Under the pieces are notes generated by a model. That model did not search any database. It had not been told where the DNA came from and saw only the letters and a list, made by a program, of their open reading frames with translations. Positions 16,989 through 25,569 of a stretch of DNA of 64,000 bases are shown here, one piece after another (position 1 is the stretch's first letter; each line of letters begins with the position of its first letter). A program made the translations under genes and the position numbers. The DNA comes from Clostridium cibarium (GTDB lineage Bacteria; Bacillota; Clostridia; Clostridiales; Clostridiaceae): contig NZ_JACSRA010000002.1 of NCBI RefSeq assembly GCF_014836335.1, positions 165,827 to 229,826 on the forward strand, in the 5' to 3' direction.

Positions 16989-19900
16989 TTAATTTATATT
17001 TATCTTTCCAAATTGTACAGTAACAGGTACACGTTTTTTATTAGTATCTAATAAAGTTGTTTTTCTGAATTCTGTTATTGCTGTTTCTCCTTTTGCTGCA
17101 GTATCTTTTACCTTGAATTTCAAAGTAACAAATACACCTTCTTCCTTTATTTCAGCATTTGCCTTACCTATTGGCATATATCCAATTCCTATGAACTTGC
17201 TTGCTGGTATGATATTCCCATCAGCATCTCCTTTACTAGGAATTATTGAACCAAATTCATAACCAGTACACTCTAAAACACTTGTATCATAGTTAAGGTT
17301 TAGTGATGCAGAAAGAATACCTCCAGTAGGAATATTCTTAATTAAAACTGGAACATTAAATGTTTCACCTACTTTAACATTCACTGCATCTGTCTTAATT
17401 AAAGGAGTAGTTACTGGTACATCTGTTTTTATTACATTAACAATTAAACTTTGTGCATTTCCATGGTTAAATACAAAATTAAGTGTAGCTTGTCCTAATG
17501 GTAATTTGCCTAAGTAAGTTTTACTTAATACAATACCATTGCTTCCTTCTGTGTAATCTTGTCCTTTTACTAAAGTAGTATCACCATTCTTAATTGCTTC
17601 AATAGTATTTCCGTTGTATTCTATTCCCACTGAAATATCAGCTGGTTTACTTTGGTCAAATTCTACCTTTGTATTAGCTAATTTTGAATCAACCACAACT
17701 TCTGTTTTGCTGACTTTAACTGTCAATGTTTCACTACTTCCGTTGCTAAAAGTAAATTTAAGTGTAGTTTGTCCTAATGGTAATTTGCTTAAGTAAGTTT
17801 TACTTAATACAACCCCATTGCTTCCTTCTGTATAATCTTCTCCTTTTACCAATGTACTACTGCCATTAGTAATTGTTTTAAGAGTATTGTTGTTGTATTC
17901 TATTCCCACTGAAATATCAGCTGGCTTAGTTTGATCAAAATTCACTTCTGTTTCTTTTAACTTAGCATCTTTACTAACTGGTGGCTGTCCACCTATATTT
18001 ACTGATCCATCTGCAAAGTTTACTTTGTATGGTTTGCTCTTTTCAGCACCAGTTGGCATGTATTGGAATGTTCCCTTTGTTGCAAATGTAATTGGGCTAG
18101 TTCCTTTTGATGCTGTGTCTTTTATAGTCATAGTAATATTACATAATACTCCATCTTGTCCAATTGATTCTGTTGGATCATCATTTGATGTTGAATTCAT
18201 ATATAATACTTTTACTATTCCACCTGGAAGTATGCTTCCATGGAATGTTGATGTTGGATTTGGGCAATTTGTTGCCGGTTCTACCTTTACATTTTCAAAC
18301 TTAGTTGTATCATATTGTAGACGGAAGTTATATCCATATACTGCCTTATCCTTTTCAATTCCCTTTACTGTTACTGGTACTACTACAGTATCTCCAGGAT
18401 TACCATTAACATCTGCTACTTTTACATCTAGAAGATCACCTACAACATTAATTATTAATGTTGGATCATTTCCATTGTCGAAGTCAAATACAAGAGTTAT
18501 TTGTCCAGTAAATTGGCTTAAGTAATCTTTACTTAATACTACTTGTCCATTAACTATTGTGTAGTCTTTTCCTTCTACTAAAACTTTATTTCCATTTTTT
18601 ATTGCCTTAAGAGTATTCCCATTGTATTCTACTCCCACAGTAATATCTGCTGGGTTAGTTTGATCAAAATTCACTTCTGTTTCTTTTAACTTAGCATCTT
18701 TACTAACTGGTGGTTGTCCACCTATATTTACTGATCCATCTGCAAAATTTACTTTGTATGGTTTACTCTTTTGAGCATCTTTTGGCATGTATTGGAATGT
18801 TCCCTTTGTTGCAAATGTAACTGGGCTAACTCCTTTTGATGCTGTATCTTTTATAGTCATAGTAACATTACATAATACTCCATCTTGTCCAATTGATTCT
18901 GCTGGATCATCATTTGATGTTGAATTCATATATAGTACTTTTACTATTCCACCTGGAAGTATGCTTCCATGGAATGTTGATGTTGGATTTGGACAATCTT
19001 TTCCTGGCTCTACCTTTACATTTTCAAATTTAGTTGTATCATATTGTAAACGGAAGTTGTATCCATATACTCCTTTATCCTTTTGAATTCCTTTTACTGT
19101 TACTGGCACTACTACAGTATCTCCAGGGTTACCAGTAACTTCTCCAACTTTTACATCAAGAAGATCACCTACTACATCAATTACTAGTGTTGGATCATTT
19201 CCATTATCAAAGTCAAATACAAGAGTTATTTGTCCGTTAACAAATTGACTTAAGTAATCTTTACTTAATACTACTTTTCCATTAACTATTGTATAGTCTT
19301 TTCCTTCTACTAAAACTTTATCTCCATTTTTTATTGCCTTAAGAGTATTTCCTTTGTAGTCTATTCCAACAGTAATATCTGCTGGATTTGTTTTATCAAA
19401 ATCAGCTTGGCTCTTATCTAAAACAGAACTAAGATGTCCAGATACATTTACTGTTAAAATCGGATCATTTCCTGCATCCATATCAATTGTAATTGTTGAT
19501 TGTCCGTCTGGTAATTGTGCTAAGTAATCTTTACTTAATACTACGTTTCCATCAACTATTGTATAATCTTTTCCTTCTACTAAAACTTTATCTCCATTTT
19601 TTACTGCCTTAAGAATATTTCCGTTGTATTCTACTTTTATAGTAGTATCTTTTACAGTTGCTCTATCTACATCTATAGACACTGGATTTATCTTTGAATC
19701 TACAATATCACGTTCTACAAATACTGATCCATCTGCAAAGTTTACTTTGTATGGTTTACTCTTTTGAGCATCCTTTGGCATGTATTGGAATGTTCCCTTT
19801 GTTGCAAATGTAACTGGGCTAGCTCCTCTTGCTGCTGTATCTTTTATAGTCATAGTAACATTACATAATACTCCATCTTGTCCAATTGATTCTGATGGAT

Positions 19901-22073
19901 CATCATTTGATGTTGAATTCATATATAATACTTTTACTATTCCACCTGGAAGTATGCTTCCATGGAATGTTGATGTTGGATTTGGACAATCTTTTCCTGG
20001 CTCTACCTTTACATTTTCAAATTTAGTTGTATCATATTGTAAACGGAAGTTGTATCCATATACTGCCTTATCTTTTTCAATTCCCTTTACTGTTACTGGT
20101 ACTACTACAGTATCTCCAGGTTTACCATTAACATCTCCTACTTTTACATCTAGAAGATCACCTACTACATTAATTATTAGTGTTGGATCATTTCCACTAT
20201 CAAAGTCAAATACAAGAGTTATTTGTCCGTTAACGAATTGACTTAAGTAATCTTTACTTAATACTACTTTTCCATTAACTATTGTATAGTCTTTTCCTTC
20301 TACTAAAACTTGATCTCCATTTTTTATTGCTTTAAGAGTATTTCCATTGTATTCTATTCCTACTGTAATATCTGCTGGACTTACTCTATTAAAATCAGCT
20401 TGTTCCTTATCTAAAATAGAACTTATATCTCCAGTAACATTTAAAGTTAATGTTGGATCATTTCCATCATCAAAATCAAATGTAAGAACCACTTGTCCTT
20501 TTGGTAATTTAGCTAAGTAGCTCTTGCTTAATACTACTTTTCCGCCAACTATTGTATAATCTTTTCCTTTTTCTAAAACTTTATCTCCATTTTTAACTGC
20601 AAGAAGTTCATTTCCGTTATATTGTACATCTACTGTAATATCCTTTGGATTTGTTCTGTCTACATCAGCTGTAGTTGGAGTAATTACTGAATCTACTATA
20701 TGTGTTTTAATAACTGTTACTTTTAAGTCAGCATCATTACCTTGGTTAAAGTCAAATGTGATAACTGCATCTCCTTTTGGTAAAGTCTTTAAGAAGTCTT
20801 TGCTTAATACTACACCATCAGCAGTTACTGTATAATCCTGTCCTTCTTTTAACACTTTATCTTTATATTTTATTGCAGTAAGAGTGTTACGATTATATTC
20901 TATATTTACTGGTATATCAGTTGGTACATTTTTATCTTCTGTAGCAACCTTTGGATCTATTACTGAATCTATTATTGGAATTGGACCTTGTCCAAATATT
21001 ACTTTTCCATCCACTTCAGCGACAACATTTTGCCATGCTGCTGCTCCATTTGCATTGAATGAGAAGTCGTTTGATTGATCAAAATTACTCCAATTTTCTT
21101 TAGAAATTCTTGTTTGAACAACCATTTCTTGTCCTGGTTCAAGTGTTCCAGCCGCATCATCAAATCCAATTTCTAAATAAGTATTTGTAGTAGTACTACC
21201 ATCCGCTGCTGCAAACGGATTAATTGTTCCTTTTACATTACCTGTTAATCCTCTATAACCTCCAGTTGTTACTGCTGCATAATCACAGAAGAAGTTTTCC
21301 TTTTCATCTCCATCAGAATTATAAAAATACTTTAATTTTAAATCTGATAACTTTACTGCTTTATCAGAAGAATTTTTCACCTTAAATGTAGGATTTAAAG
21401 TATTTGTAGAAGTTGCTGTAGTACCATTAATTGTATCTACTGTAACATTACCAGTTGGAGTTCTAGATTGATCTGGATCTTGTGCTGGATCTTGTGCTAC
21501 ATCTTTACTTGGAATTACTCCACTAACTTGTTGATCATTTACAAATACTACTGTCTTATCTGTGCTAGTATAACTAGTAGCTGAATTGAATGAGTAGTCA
21601 TTGCTTTGATTCAAGTTTGACCAATCTTCCTTAGCAAATCTTCCTTGTATTTCAACAACTCCCCCAGCTGCTAATTTACCTGCTTCACTACCAAATGAAA
21701 TTTCAAGGTAATGATCAGCACCTTCTTTAGGTTGATCCATCTTTACAAAGCTTCCTGATACATTACTTGTAATTCCAGTATAATTGTATCCTTCTATCTT
21801 TGAAGCACTATCACAATAAAAATTCTCTGCTTTTTCGCCATCTATTGTATAGTAATATCTTATCTTTACTTGTGAAAGATCTACATCTTCACTTCCTGTA
21901 TTAGTAATCTTATACTTTGTTGCTACTCCATTTGTAGTCTCTGAAGTATTAGTATTAAACATTTGTACATCAACATTATTGCCTTCTTTGGCATATGTTG
22001 GATAACATTGCATTGTTATCGATGCAGATAGCAATGCTGCAGTAATAAGTGAGCAAACTTTTAATCTTTTCAT
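16989..22073 (-). CDS. cipA: Primary cellulosome scaffoldin with two CBM3, eight X2 and four cohesins
   Basis: Protein of 1694 residues that organises the dockerin enzymes and anchors them to cellulose. Approximate order: signal peptide (1-28), CBM3 (30-186), Asp/Gln/Pro linker, second CBM3 (206-360), three X2 modules (367-639), cohesin 1 (640-787), two X2 (788-970), cohesin 2 (971-1121), X2 (1125-1212), cohesin 3 (1213-1361), two X2 (1365-1548) and cohesin 4 (1555-1694). Cohesins 1-3 are near copies (each with YGYNFRLQYDTTKFENVKVE); cohesin 4 is divergent. X2 modules are marked by YTIVNGKVVLSKDYL-type repeats. No dockerin or SLH anchor is present, as in CipC and CbpA. The start has a GGGAGGGG site. 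The lead gene GH74 is upstream by 243 bases. Confidence 0.96.
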   Translation of the reverse strand: MKRLKVCSLITAALLSASITMQCYPTYAKEGNNVDVQMFNTNTSETTNGVATKYKITNTGSEDVDLSQVKIRYYYTIDGEKAENFYCDSASKIEGYNYTGITSNVSGSFVKMDQPKEGADHYLEISFGSEAGKLAAGGVVEIQGRFAKEDWSNLNQSNDYSFNSATSYTSTDKTVVFVNDQQVSGVIPSKDVAQDPAQDPDQSRTPTGNVTVDTINGTTATSTNTLNPTFKVKNSSDKAVKLSDLKLKYFYNSDGDEKENFFCDYAAVTTGGYRGLTGNVKGTINPFAAADGSTTTNTYLEIGFDDAAGTLEPGQEMVVQTRISKENWSNFDQSNDFSFNANGAAAWQNVVAEVDGKVIFGQGPIPIIDSVIDPKVATEDKNVPTDIPVNIEYNRNTLTAIKYKDKVLKEGQDYTVTADGVVLSKDFLKTLPKGDAVITFDFNQGNDADLKVTVIKTHIVDSVITPTTADVDRTNPKDITVDVQYNGNELLAVKNGDKVLEKGKDYTIVGGKVVLSKSYLAKLPKGQVVLTFDFDDGNDPTLTLNVTGDISSILDKEQADFNRVSPADITVGIEYNGNTLKAIKNGDQVLVEGKDYTIVNGKVVLSKDYLSQFVNGQITLVFDFDSGNDPTLIINVVGDLLDVKVGDVNGKPGDTVVVPVTVKGIEKDKAVYGYNFRLQYDTTKFENVKVEPGKDCPNPTSTFHGSILPGGIVKVLYMNSTSNDDPSESIGQDGVLCNVTMTIKDTAARGASPVTFATKGTFQYMPKDAQKSKPYKVNFADGSVFVERDIVDSKINPVSIDVDRATVKDTTIKVEYNGNILKAVKNGDKVLVEGKDYTIVDGNVVLSKDYLAQLPDGQSTITIDMDAGNDPILTVNVSGHLSSVLDKSQADFDKTNPADITVGIDYKGNTLKAIKNGDKVLVEGKDYTIVNGKVVLSKDYLSQFVNGQITLVFDFDNGNDPTLVIDVVGDLLDVKVGEVTGNPGDTVVVPVTVKGIQKDKGVYGYNFRLQYDTTKFENVKVEPGKDCPNPTSTFHGSILPGGIVKVLYMNSTSNDDPAESIGQDGVLCNVTMTIKDTASKGVSPVTFATKGTFQYMPKDAQKSKPYKVNFADGSVNIGGQPPVSKDAKLKETEVNFDQTNPADITVGVEYNGNTLKAIKNGNKVLVEGKDYTIVNGQVVLSKDYLSQFTGQITLVFDFDNGNDPTLIINVVGDLLDVKVADVNGNPGDTVVVPVTVKGIEKDKAVYGYNFRLQYDTTKFENVKVEPATNCPNPTSTFHGSILPGGIVKVLYMNSTSNDDPTESIGQDGVLCNITMTIKDTASKGTSPITFATKGTFQYMPTGAEKSKPYKVNFADGSVNIGGQPPVSKDAKLKETEVNFDQTKPADISVGIEYNNNTLKTITNGSSTLVKGEDYTEGSNGVVLSKTYLSKLPLGQTTLKFTFSNGSSETLTVKVSKTEVVVDSKLANTKVEFDQSKPADISVGIEYNGNTIEAIKNGDTTLVKGQDYTEGSNGIVLSKTYLGKLPLGQATLNFVFNHGNAQSLIVNVIKTDVPVTTPLIKTDAVNVKVGETFNVPVLIKNIPTGGILSASLNLNYDTSVLECTGYEFGSIIPSKGDADGNIIPASKFIGIGYMPIGKANAEIKEEGVFVTLKFKVKDTAAKGETAITEFRKTTLLDTNKKRVPVTVQFGKININ
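17990..20700 (-). repeat. Tandem X2-cohesin repeat DNA inside the scaffoldin gene
   Basis: Near-identical blocks recur about every 0.75-1.25 kb, for instance the cohesin segment at 18030-18420, 18750-19140 and 19745-20135, interleaved with X2 repeats. The identity is high at the nucleotide level, including synonymous sites. This indicates recent duplication or gene conversion and makes the region prone to recombination and assembly error. Confidence 0.85.
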
Positions 22074-22115
22074 TTATATTTCCCCTCCCAAAATTTGAAA
22101 AAATCTATATTAAAC

Positions 22116-22145
22116 ATATAGTGATTTTTTTACATTTCACTATAT
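22116..22145 (-). other. Hairpin in the scaffoldin 5' leader
   Basis: The 9-bp stem ATATAGTGA (22116-22124) pairs with TCACTATAT (22137-22145), with a 12-base loop, about 45 bases before the scaffoldin start. It may shield the 5' end of a processed scaffoldin mRNA. Confidence 0.45.
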
Positions 22146-22282
22146 TATTTAAAACCTTTATATCTTCCATTCCATATTATTACACTACTTTTTCCTCTAT
22201 TTCTACACTATTTCCTATATTGCCCTTTTATCTTCGCGGAATAGATATTTTCCGTAATAATTAGATTAAGACTAACTTTCGT

Positions 22283-22297
22283 CATTTTACGAAATAT
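22283..22297 (-). promoter_or_regulatory. Shared upstream motif before scaffoldin
   Basis: The mRNA strand reads ATATTTCGTAAAATG, about 215 bases upstream of the scaffoldin start and just before the end of the GH74 gene. It resembles two motifs upstream of GH74 (24906-24925 and 25108-25124). Function is unknown. Confidence 0.3.
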
Positions 22298-22316
22298 TTA
22301 ATTGATTCAATTGCTC

Positions 22317-24848
22317 TTATAGCAAGTCAAATAATTCAAATAAATCAGCTACATCTATTGTTCCATCTTTGTTTACATCTGCATTTCTAGTATTTATAGA
22401 ACCTGCATCTTTTCCAAGAATATATCTTTTCAATGCTATTACATCTGACATAGATAATTCACCATCTCCATCTACGTCACCTCTTAGTTCTTTACTTATA
22501 TCCCCATAAATAGCACCTAACCCATTAGTAGCTATATAAACTCTTCCATAAATCCTTGGATCTCCTGTAATGTCTGAATTTGCAACTCCATATTGATGAT
22601 TATCATCATTTATTCTTGTCCAAGTTTCACCTTCATCATCTGATCTAAAAATTCCACGAATACCATTTATTTTTGCATTGCTGTAAAGTGCCATATAATC
22701 TTTTCCTTCAGCAGCTTTACCAAATCCAATGGTTTCTGCAGCTTCAACTCCAAGTACCTTTGTGAAACTATTTCCAGAATCTTTTGAGTGCCATAAGCCA
22801 TTACCACTACCTGCAATCCATACTTCTCCTTCCATTCCTGGAACAGCTTTGAACTTACCATCTTTAGGTAATCCTGTTGCGGCTGTTTTAGCAAATGTCG
22901 CTCCAGCATCAGTACTTACATAAAACTCTCCATTTACAAATCCATAGAATTTCTTTGGATTTACACGATCTGATGCTACTTTAGCTCCATCAGGCAAGCC
23001 ACTAGTTTCAATCCATGAACTCCCATTACTTGTTGAATAATAAGCTTTTTTAGTTCCAGATCCACTTGGGCTCCAAACCACTACCGTTGCATCTGCTGCT
23101 GCTGCAACAGTTCCACCAGCTTCTTCACTAATTCCAGGGATATCTTGTCCTGAGAACCAATTATGTCCTCCATCATAAGAGAATGCACAACCTTTTGTAG
23201 TACTCTTTTTATCCTTAGAAACATTTCCTGATCTTACTACAAAGTTTGCCTTTGTTTCAGCATAATCTATGCTACATGTATTAAAGTTTGGTGTATTCAT
23301 CATTGTCTTTGGAACTGTTGTTAAGTCATCATGAACAAAGCCGCTTACATCTCCCATACCAGTAATTAAATGCGCTGTTCCTGATGAAGGACTTGCCAAT
23401 GCTAGTACATTTTCTTCTTCAATACCTGTTGCTTTTACATCTATATCAATCTTTTCTCCTTTATCCCAATTAGTAAGATTATCACTACCATAAAGTGTAG
23501 CCCCAGTACCATACATCATCCTATCAGAATTAAATGGGTCTATAGATACCCCGCCAGTCATCCATCCAAGCTTTGGATTTATTTCTGGTACTTGTGGAAC
23601 AGTTCCCCAATCTAACCATGGTGCTTTTGAAATATCTTGCTTATAATAAAGTTTACGAGTTGGATATCCATCAAACTCCCATATTGGTTTCCAAGTTTCT
23701 CCTCCATCTGTACTACGAAACATCTTAGTATCAGGCCACCATGAGTTCATACTAGCAACTACTAATGTTTCTGGATTTTGGGAATCTACTGCTAATCCGC
23801 CATAACCAAAATAATCATCATCACTACTTGAAGGTACTGGGCTTATATTTTTCCATTCGCCATTCTTAGTATTATATCTCCATACATCTCCTCTAGTTCC
23901 ATCATAAGGTCCACAATCATTACTATATGTAATATAAAGATTTCCATCTGATGATAAAACTCCATGATATGGCAAGAATGCTCTTGGCTTTTTTTGCTTT
24001 GTCTTTTCATCCATAGCTATCCAGCTTGGTTGATTTGATAATGTAGGTTGTCCTTCTACCGCGTTCCATGTCTTTCCGCCATCTGTACTCTTATAAATAC
24101 TTTGTTTTGTATCTGCTACACCTACATATATAGTTTGAGTAGTATTTCCTTTAGTTCCTGTAGTTGGATCAAATGTAACCCATACTACCCCTATTTGGTC
24201 ATTACAATTTGGATCACGATAATCACCAACATTTTCAAATGACTCTACTCTATTCCATGTAACACCATAGTCTTCACTCTTCCACAGACCATTACCATTA
24301 CGAGCACCAAGATAAAGTATTCTATTATTATTAGGATCTATTACTAATCTCTCCCCCATTGAACGTCCTGGCATATTTCCACCTATTTTAAATGGCAAAT
24401 CTGTCTTCTCCCAAGTATCCCCTTTGTCTGTAGATCTTAAAATTGCACCATTTCCTGCCCAATCATTAGTATATGTTCCTGAAGCTATATATACTCTATT
24501 TGTCTCAACAGGATCTGTAGCTAAGCTTTCACAGCCAAGTAAATTCCAATTATCATAACCTATCCAGTCTGACAACCCAATCCATGAACTAGTTTTCGAA
24601 TCCCATCTATATGCTCCGCCAATATCTGTTCGTGTATATATTAAATCTTTTTCACTTTGGTTAAATATAATAGCTGGTATATAACCGCCACCCGCTCCAG
24701 TATTCACCTTATTCCATGTATAAGGCGTATTATAATTTGGTACAGGATTTTCAGAAGGTCCTGTACTTATAGCTAATGCATTAGTTGTAGATACCATTGA
24801 CCCCACTACTAGAGATGCAATTAGCGTACACAGTTTTTTATTCATCAT
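22317..24848 (-). CDS. Cellulosomal GH74 xyloglucanase with dockerin
   Basis: Protein of 843 residues: signal peptide (1-27), GH74 double seven-bladed beta-propeller (about 35-780) and dockerin (about 790-843). Family signs are GGGYIPAIIFNQ, TRTDIGGAYRWD (with the first catalytic Asp of the family) and many Asp-box repeats of the S-x-D-x-G-x-T-W type, such as STDKGDTW, STDGGKTW and SDDEGETW. GH74 enzymes cut the xyloglucan backbone. It is the first gene of the cellulosome cluster, with a roughly 470-base upstream region that should hold the main promoter. ATG codons at 24848 and 24845 are both possible behind GAGGGGGAAAA. The dockerin differs slightly (DVDGDGELSMSD, with a one-residue longer linker). 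Confidence 0.94.
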   Translation of the reverse strand: MMNKKLCTLIASLVVGSMVSTTNALAISTGPSENPVPNYNTPYTWNKVNTGAGGGYIPAIIFNQSEKDLIYTRTDIGGAYRWDSKTSSWIGLSDWIGYDNWNLLGCESLATDPVETNRVYIASGTYTNDWAGNGAILRSTDKGDTWEKTDLPFKIGGNMPGRSMGERLVIDPNNNRILYLGARNGNGLWKSEDYGVTWNRVESFENVGDYRDPNCNDQIGVVWVTFDPTTGTKGNTTQTIYVGVADTKQSIYKSTDGGKTWNAVEGQPTLSNQPSWIAMDEKTKQKKPRAFLPYHGVLSSDGNLYITYSNDCGPYDGTRGDVWRYNTKNGEWKNISPVPSSSDDDYFGYGGLAVDSQNPETLVVASMNSWWPDTKMFRSTDGGETWKPIWEFDGYPTRKLYYKQDISKAPWLDWGTVPQVPEINPKLGWMTGGVSIDPFNSDRMMYGTGATLYGSDNLTNWDKGEKIDIDVKATGIEEENVLALASPSSGTAHLITGMGDVSGFVHDDLTTVPKTMMNTPNFNTCSIDYAETKANFVVRSGNVSKDKKSTTKGCAFSYDGGHNWFSGQDIPGISEEAGGTVAAAADATVVVWSPSGSGTKKAYYSTSNGSSWIETSGLPDGAKVASDRVNPKKFYGFVNGEFYVSTDAGATFAKTAATGLPKDGKFKAVPGMEGEVWIAGSGNGLWHSKDSGNSFTKVLGVEAAETIGFGKAAEGKDYMALYSNAKINGIRGIFRSDDEGETWTRINDDNHQYGVANSDITGDPRIYGRVYIATNGLGAIYGDISKELRGDVDGDGELSMSDVIALKRYILGKDAGSINTRNADVNKDGTIDVADLFELFDLL

Positions 24849-25322
24849 TTTTCCCCCTCTAAACTGTTTTTTTTAATCTTCTCACATTTATTGTATATTT
24901 TTCTACATTTTTTCATGAAATGTATTATAAAAATCGTCAATCCCTCTTAAAATTAAATAGATTATTTATATTGACAATTTACGATGGAATATTTCTTCTT
25001 TAAGATATTCACACAAAAATGAATATTTGTTCTTTTGTGAATATTCAAAATTTTTACCAAAATCATCTTATATGCACATTTTCTCACAACGCATTCCTAT
25101 TTTCTACCATTTTTCACGAAATATCTCTACCTTGTCGTCAACTATGTTTACAATAAAAATAAACGTTTACGATTAAAATTTCGACTTTTATGATATCGGT
25201 TACAAGTTGGCATGAAATTTGTTTTCATTTTATTTTTTTATTAATCCATGTAAAAAATAGTAAAAAAATAAACATAAATATAAAGAAATTTATATTTATG
25301 TTTTATAAACTTATAAATTATC
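24849..25322. promoter_or_regulatory. Upstream regulatory region of the cellulosome operon
   Basis: Gene-free stretch of 474 bases. It contains two related motifs (24906-24925 and 25108-25124, mRNA-strand core ATTTCRTGAAAA), also seen before the scaffoldin. A long imperfect hairpin pairs GATATTCACACAAAA (25004-25018) with TTTTGTGAATATTC (25033-25046). There is a TAAACGTTTA palindrome (25160-25169) and a cre-like box (25190-25205). I could not assign a convincing -35/-10 pair. Confidence 0.5.
25190..25205. promoter_or_regulatory. Candidate catabolite-response (cre-like) site
   Basis: ATGATATCGGTTACAA fits the degenerate cre pattern WTGNNARCGNWWWCAW at all but one position. CcpA repression of cellulosome genes by sugars is well known in clostridia. 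A LacI-type palindrome TAAACGTTTA lies 20 bases away. Confidence 0.35.
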
Positions 25323-25457
25323 TCAAATTTTAAAATCACTAGGATCATTATCTCTAGCTTTAGGTTCCCCAAAAACTGATTTAACACTTTCTGCTTGTGG
25401 ATTATGTTTTAACTTTTTCTTTCTTATTTTATAACTTTCATCCATTTTGTTACTCAT
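25323..25457 (-). CDS. Small conserved clostridial protein (44 residues)
   Basis: Short ORF with a near-perfect GGAGGTGATGTCT ribosome site before the ATG at 25457. The product is basic in its first half (KIRKKKLKHNPQAES) and acidic at the end (GEPKARDNDPSDF), with no signal peptide or membrane segment. The HNPQAES...FGEP pattern looks like a small family I recall from other clostridia (possibly CPC_1213), but I cannot confirm this. It is read in the same direction as the activase gene but lies after that gene's terminator, and it precedes the cellulosome upstream region. Function is unknown. Confidence 0.7.
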   Translation of the reverse strand: MSNKMDESYKIRKKKLKHNPQAESVKSVFGEPKARDNDPSDFKI

Positions 25458-25516
25458 AGACATCACCTCCATAATATAATGTCCACTTACACTCTTTTTA
25501 TTCTTAAACCTACAAG

Positions 25517-25559
25517 AAAAAAAGATGAAATTATTTCAAATAATAATTTCATCTTTTTT
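25517..25559 (-). terminator. Terminator after the dehydratase activase gene
   Basis: AAAAAGATGAAATTATTT pairs with AATAATTTCATCTTTTTT, ending in a run of T on both strands. It lies 11 bases after the activase stop. Confidence 0.8.
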
Positions 25560-25569
25560 AATTTAACTT

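Noticed and set aside
18025..20241. Repeated plus-strand open frames of 99-166 codons inside the scaffoldin gene
   Set aside because: They recur with the same period as the cohesin/X2 repeats and are antisense shadows of repetitive coding DNA; no Shine-Dalgarno sites or protein features.
16989..22073. CRISPR-like regular repeats
   Set aside because: Repeat units are hundreds of bases long, in frame and protein-coding; there are no short repeat-spacer units.
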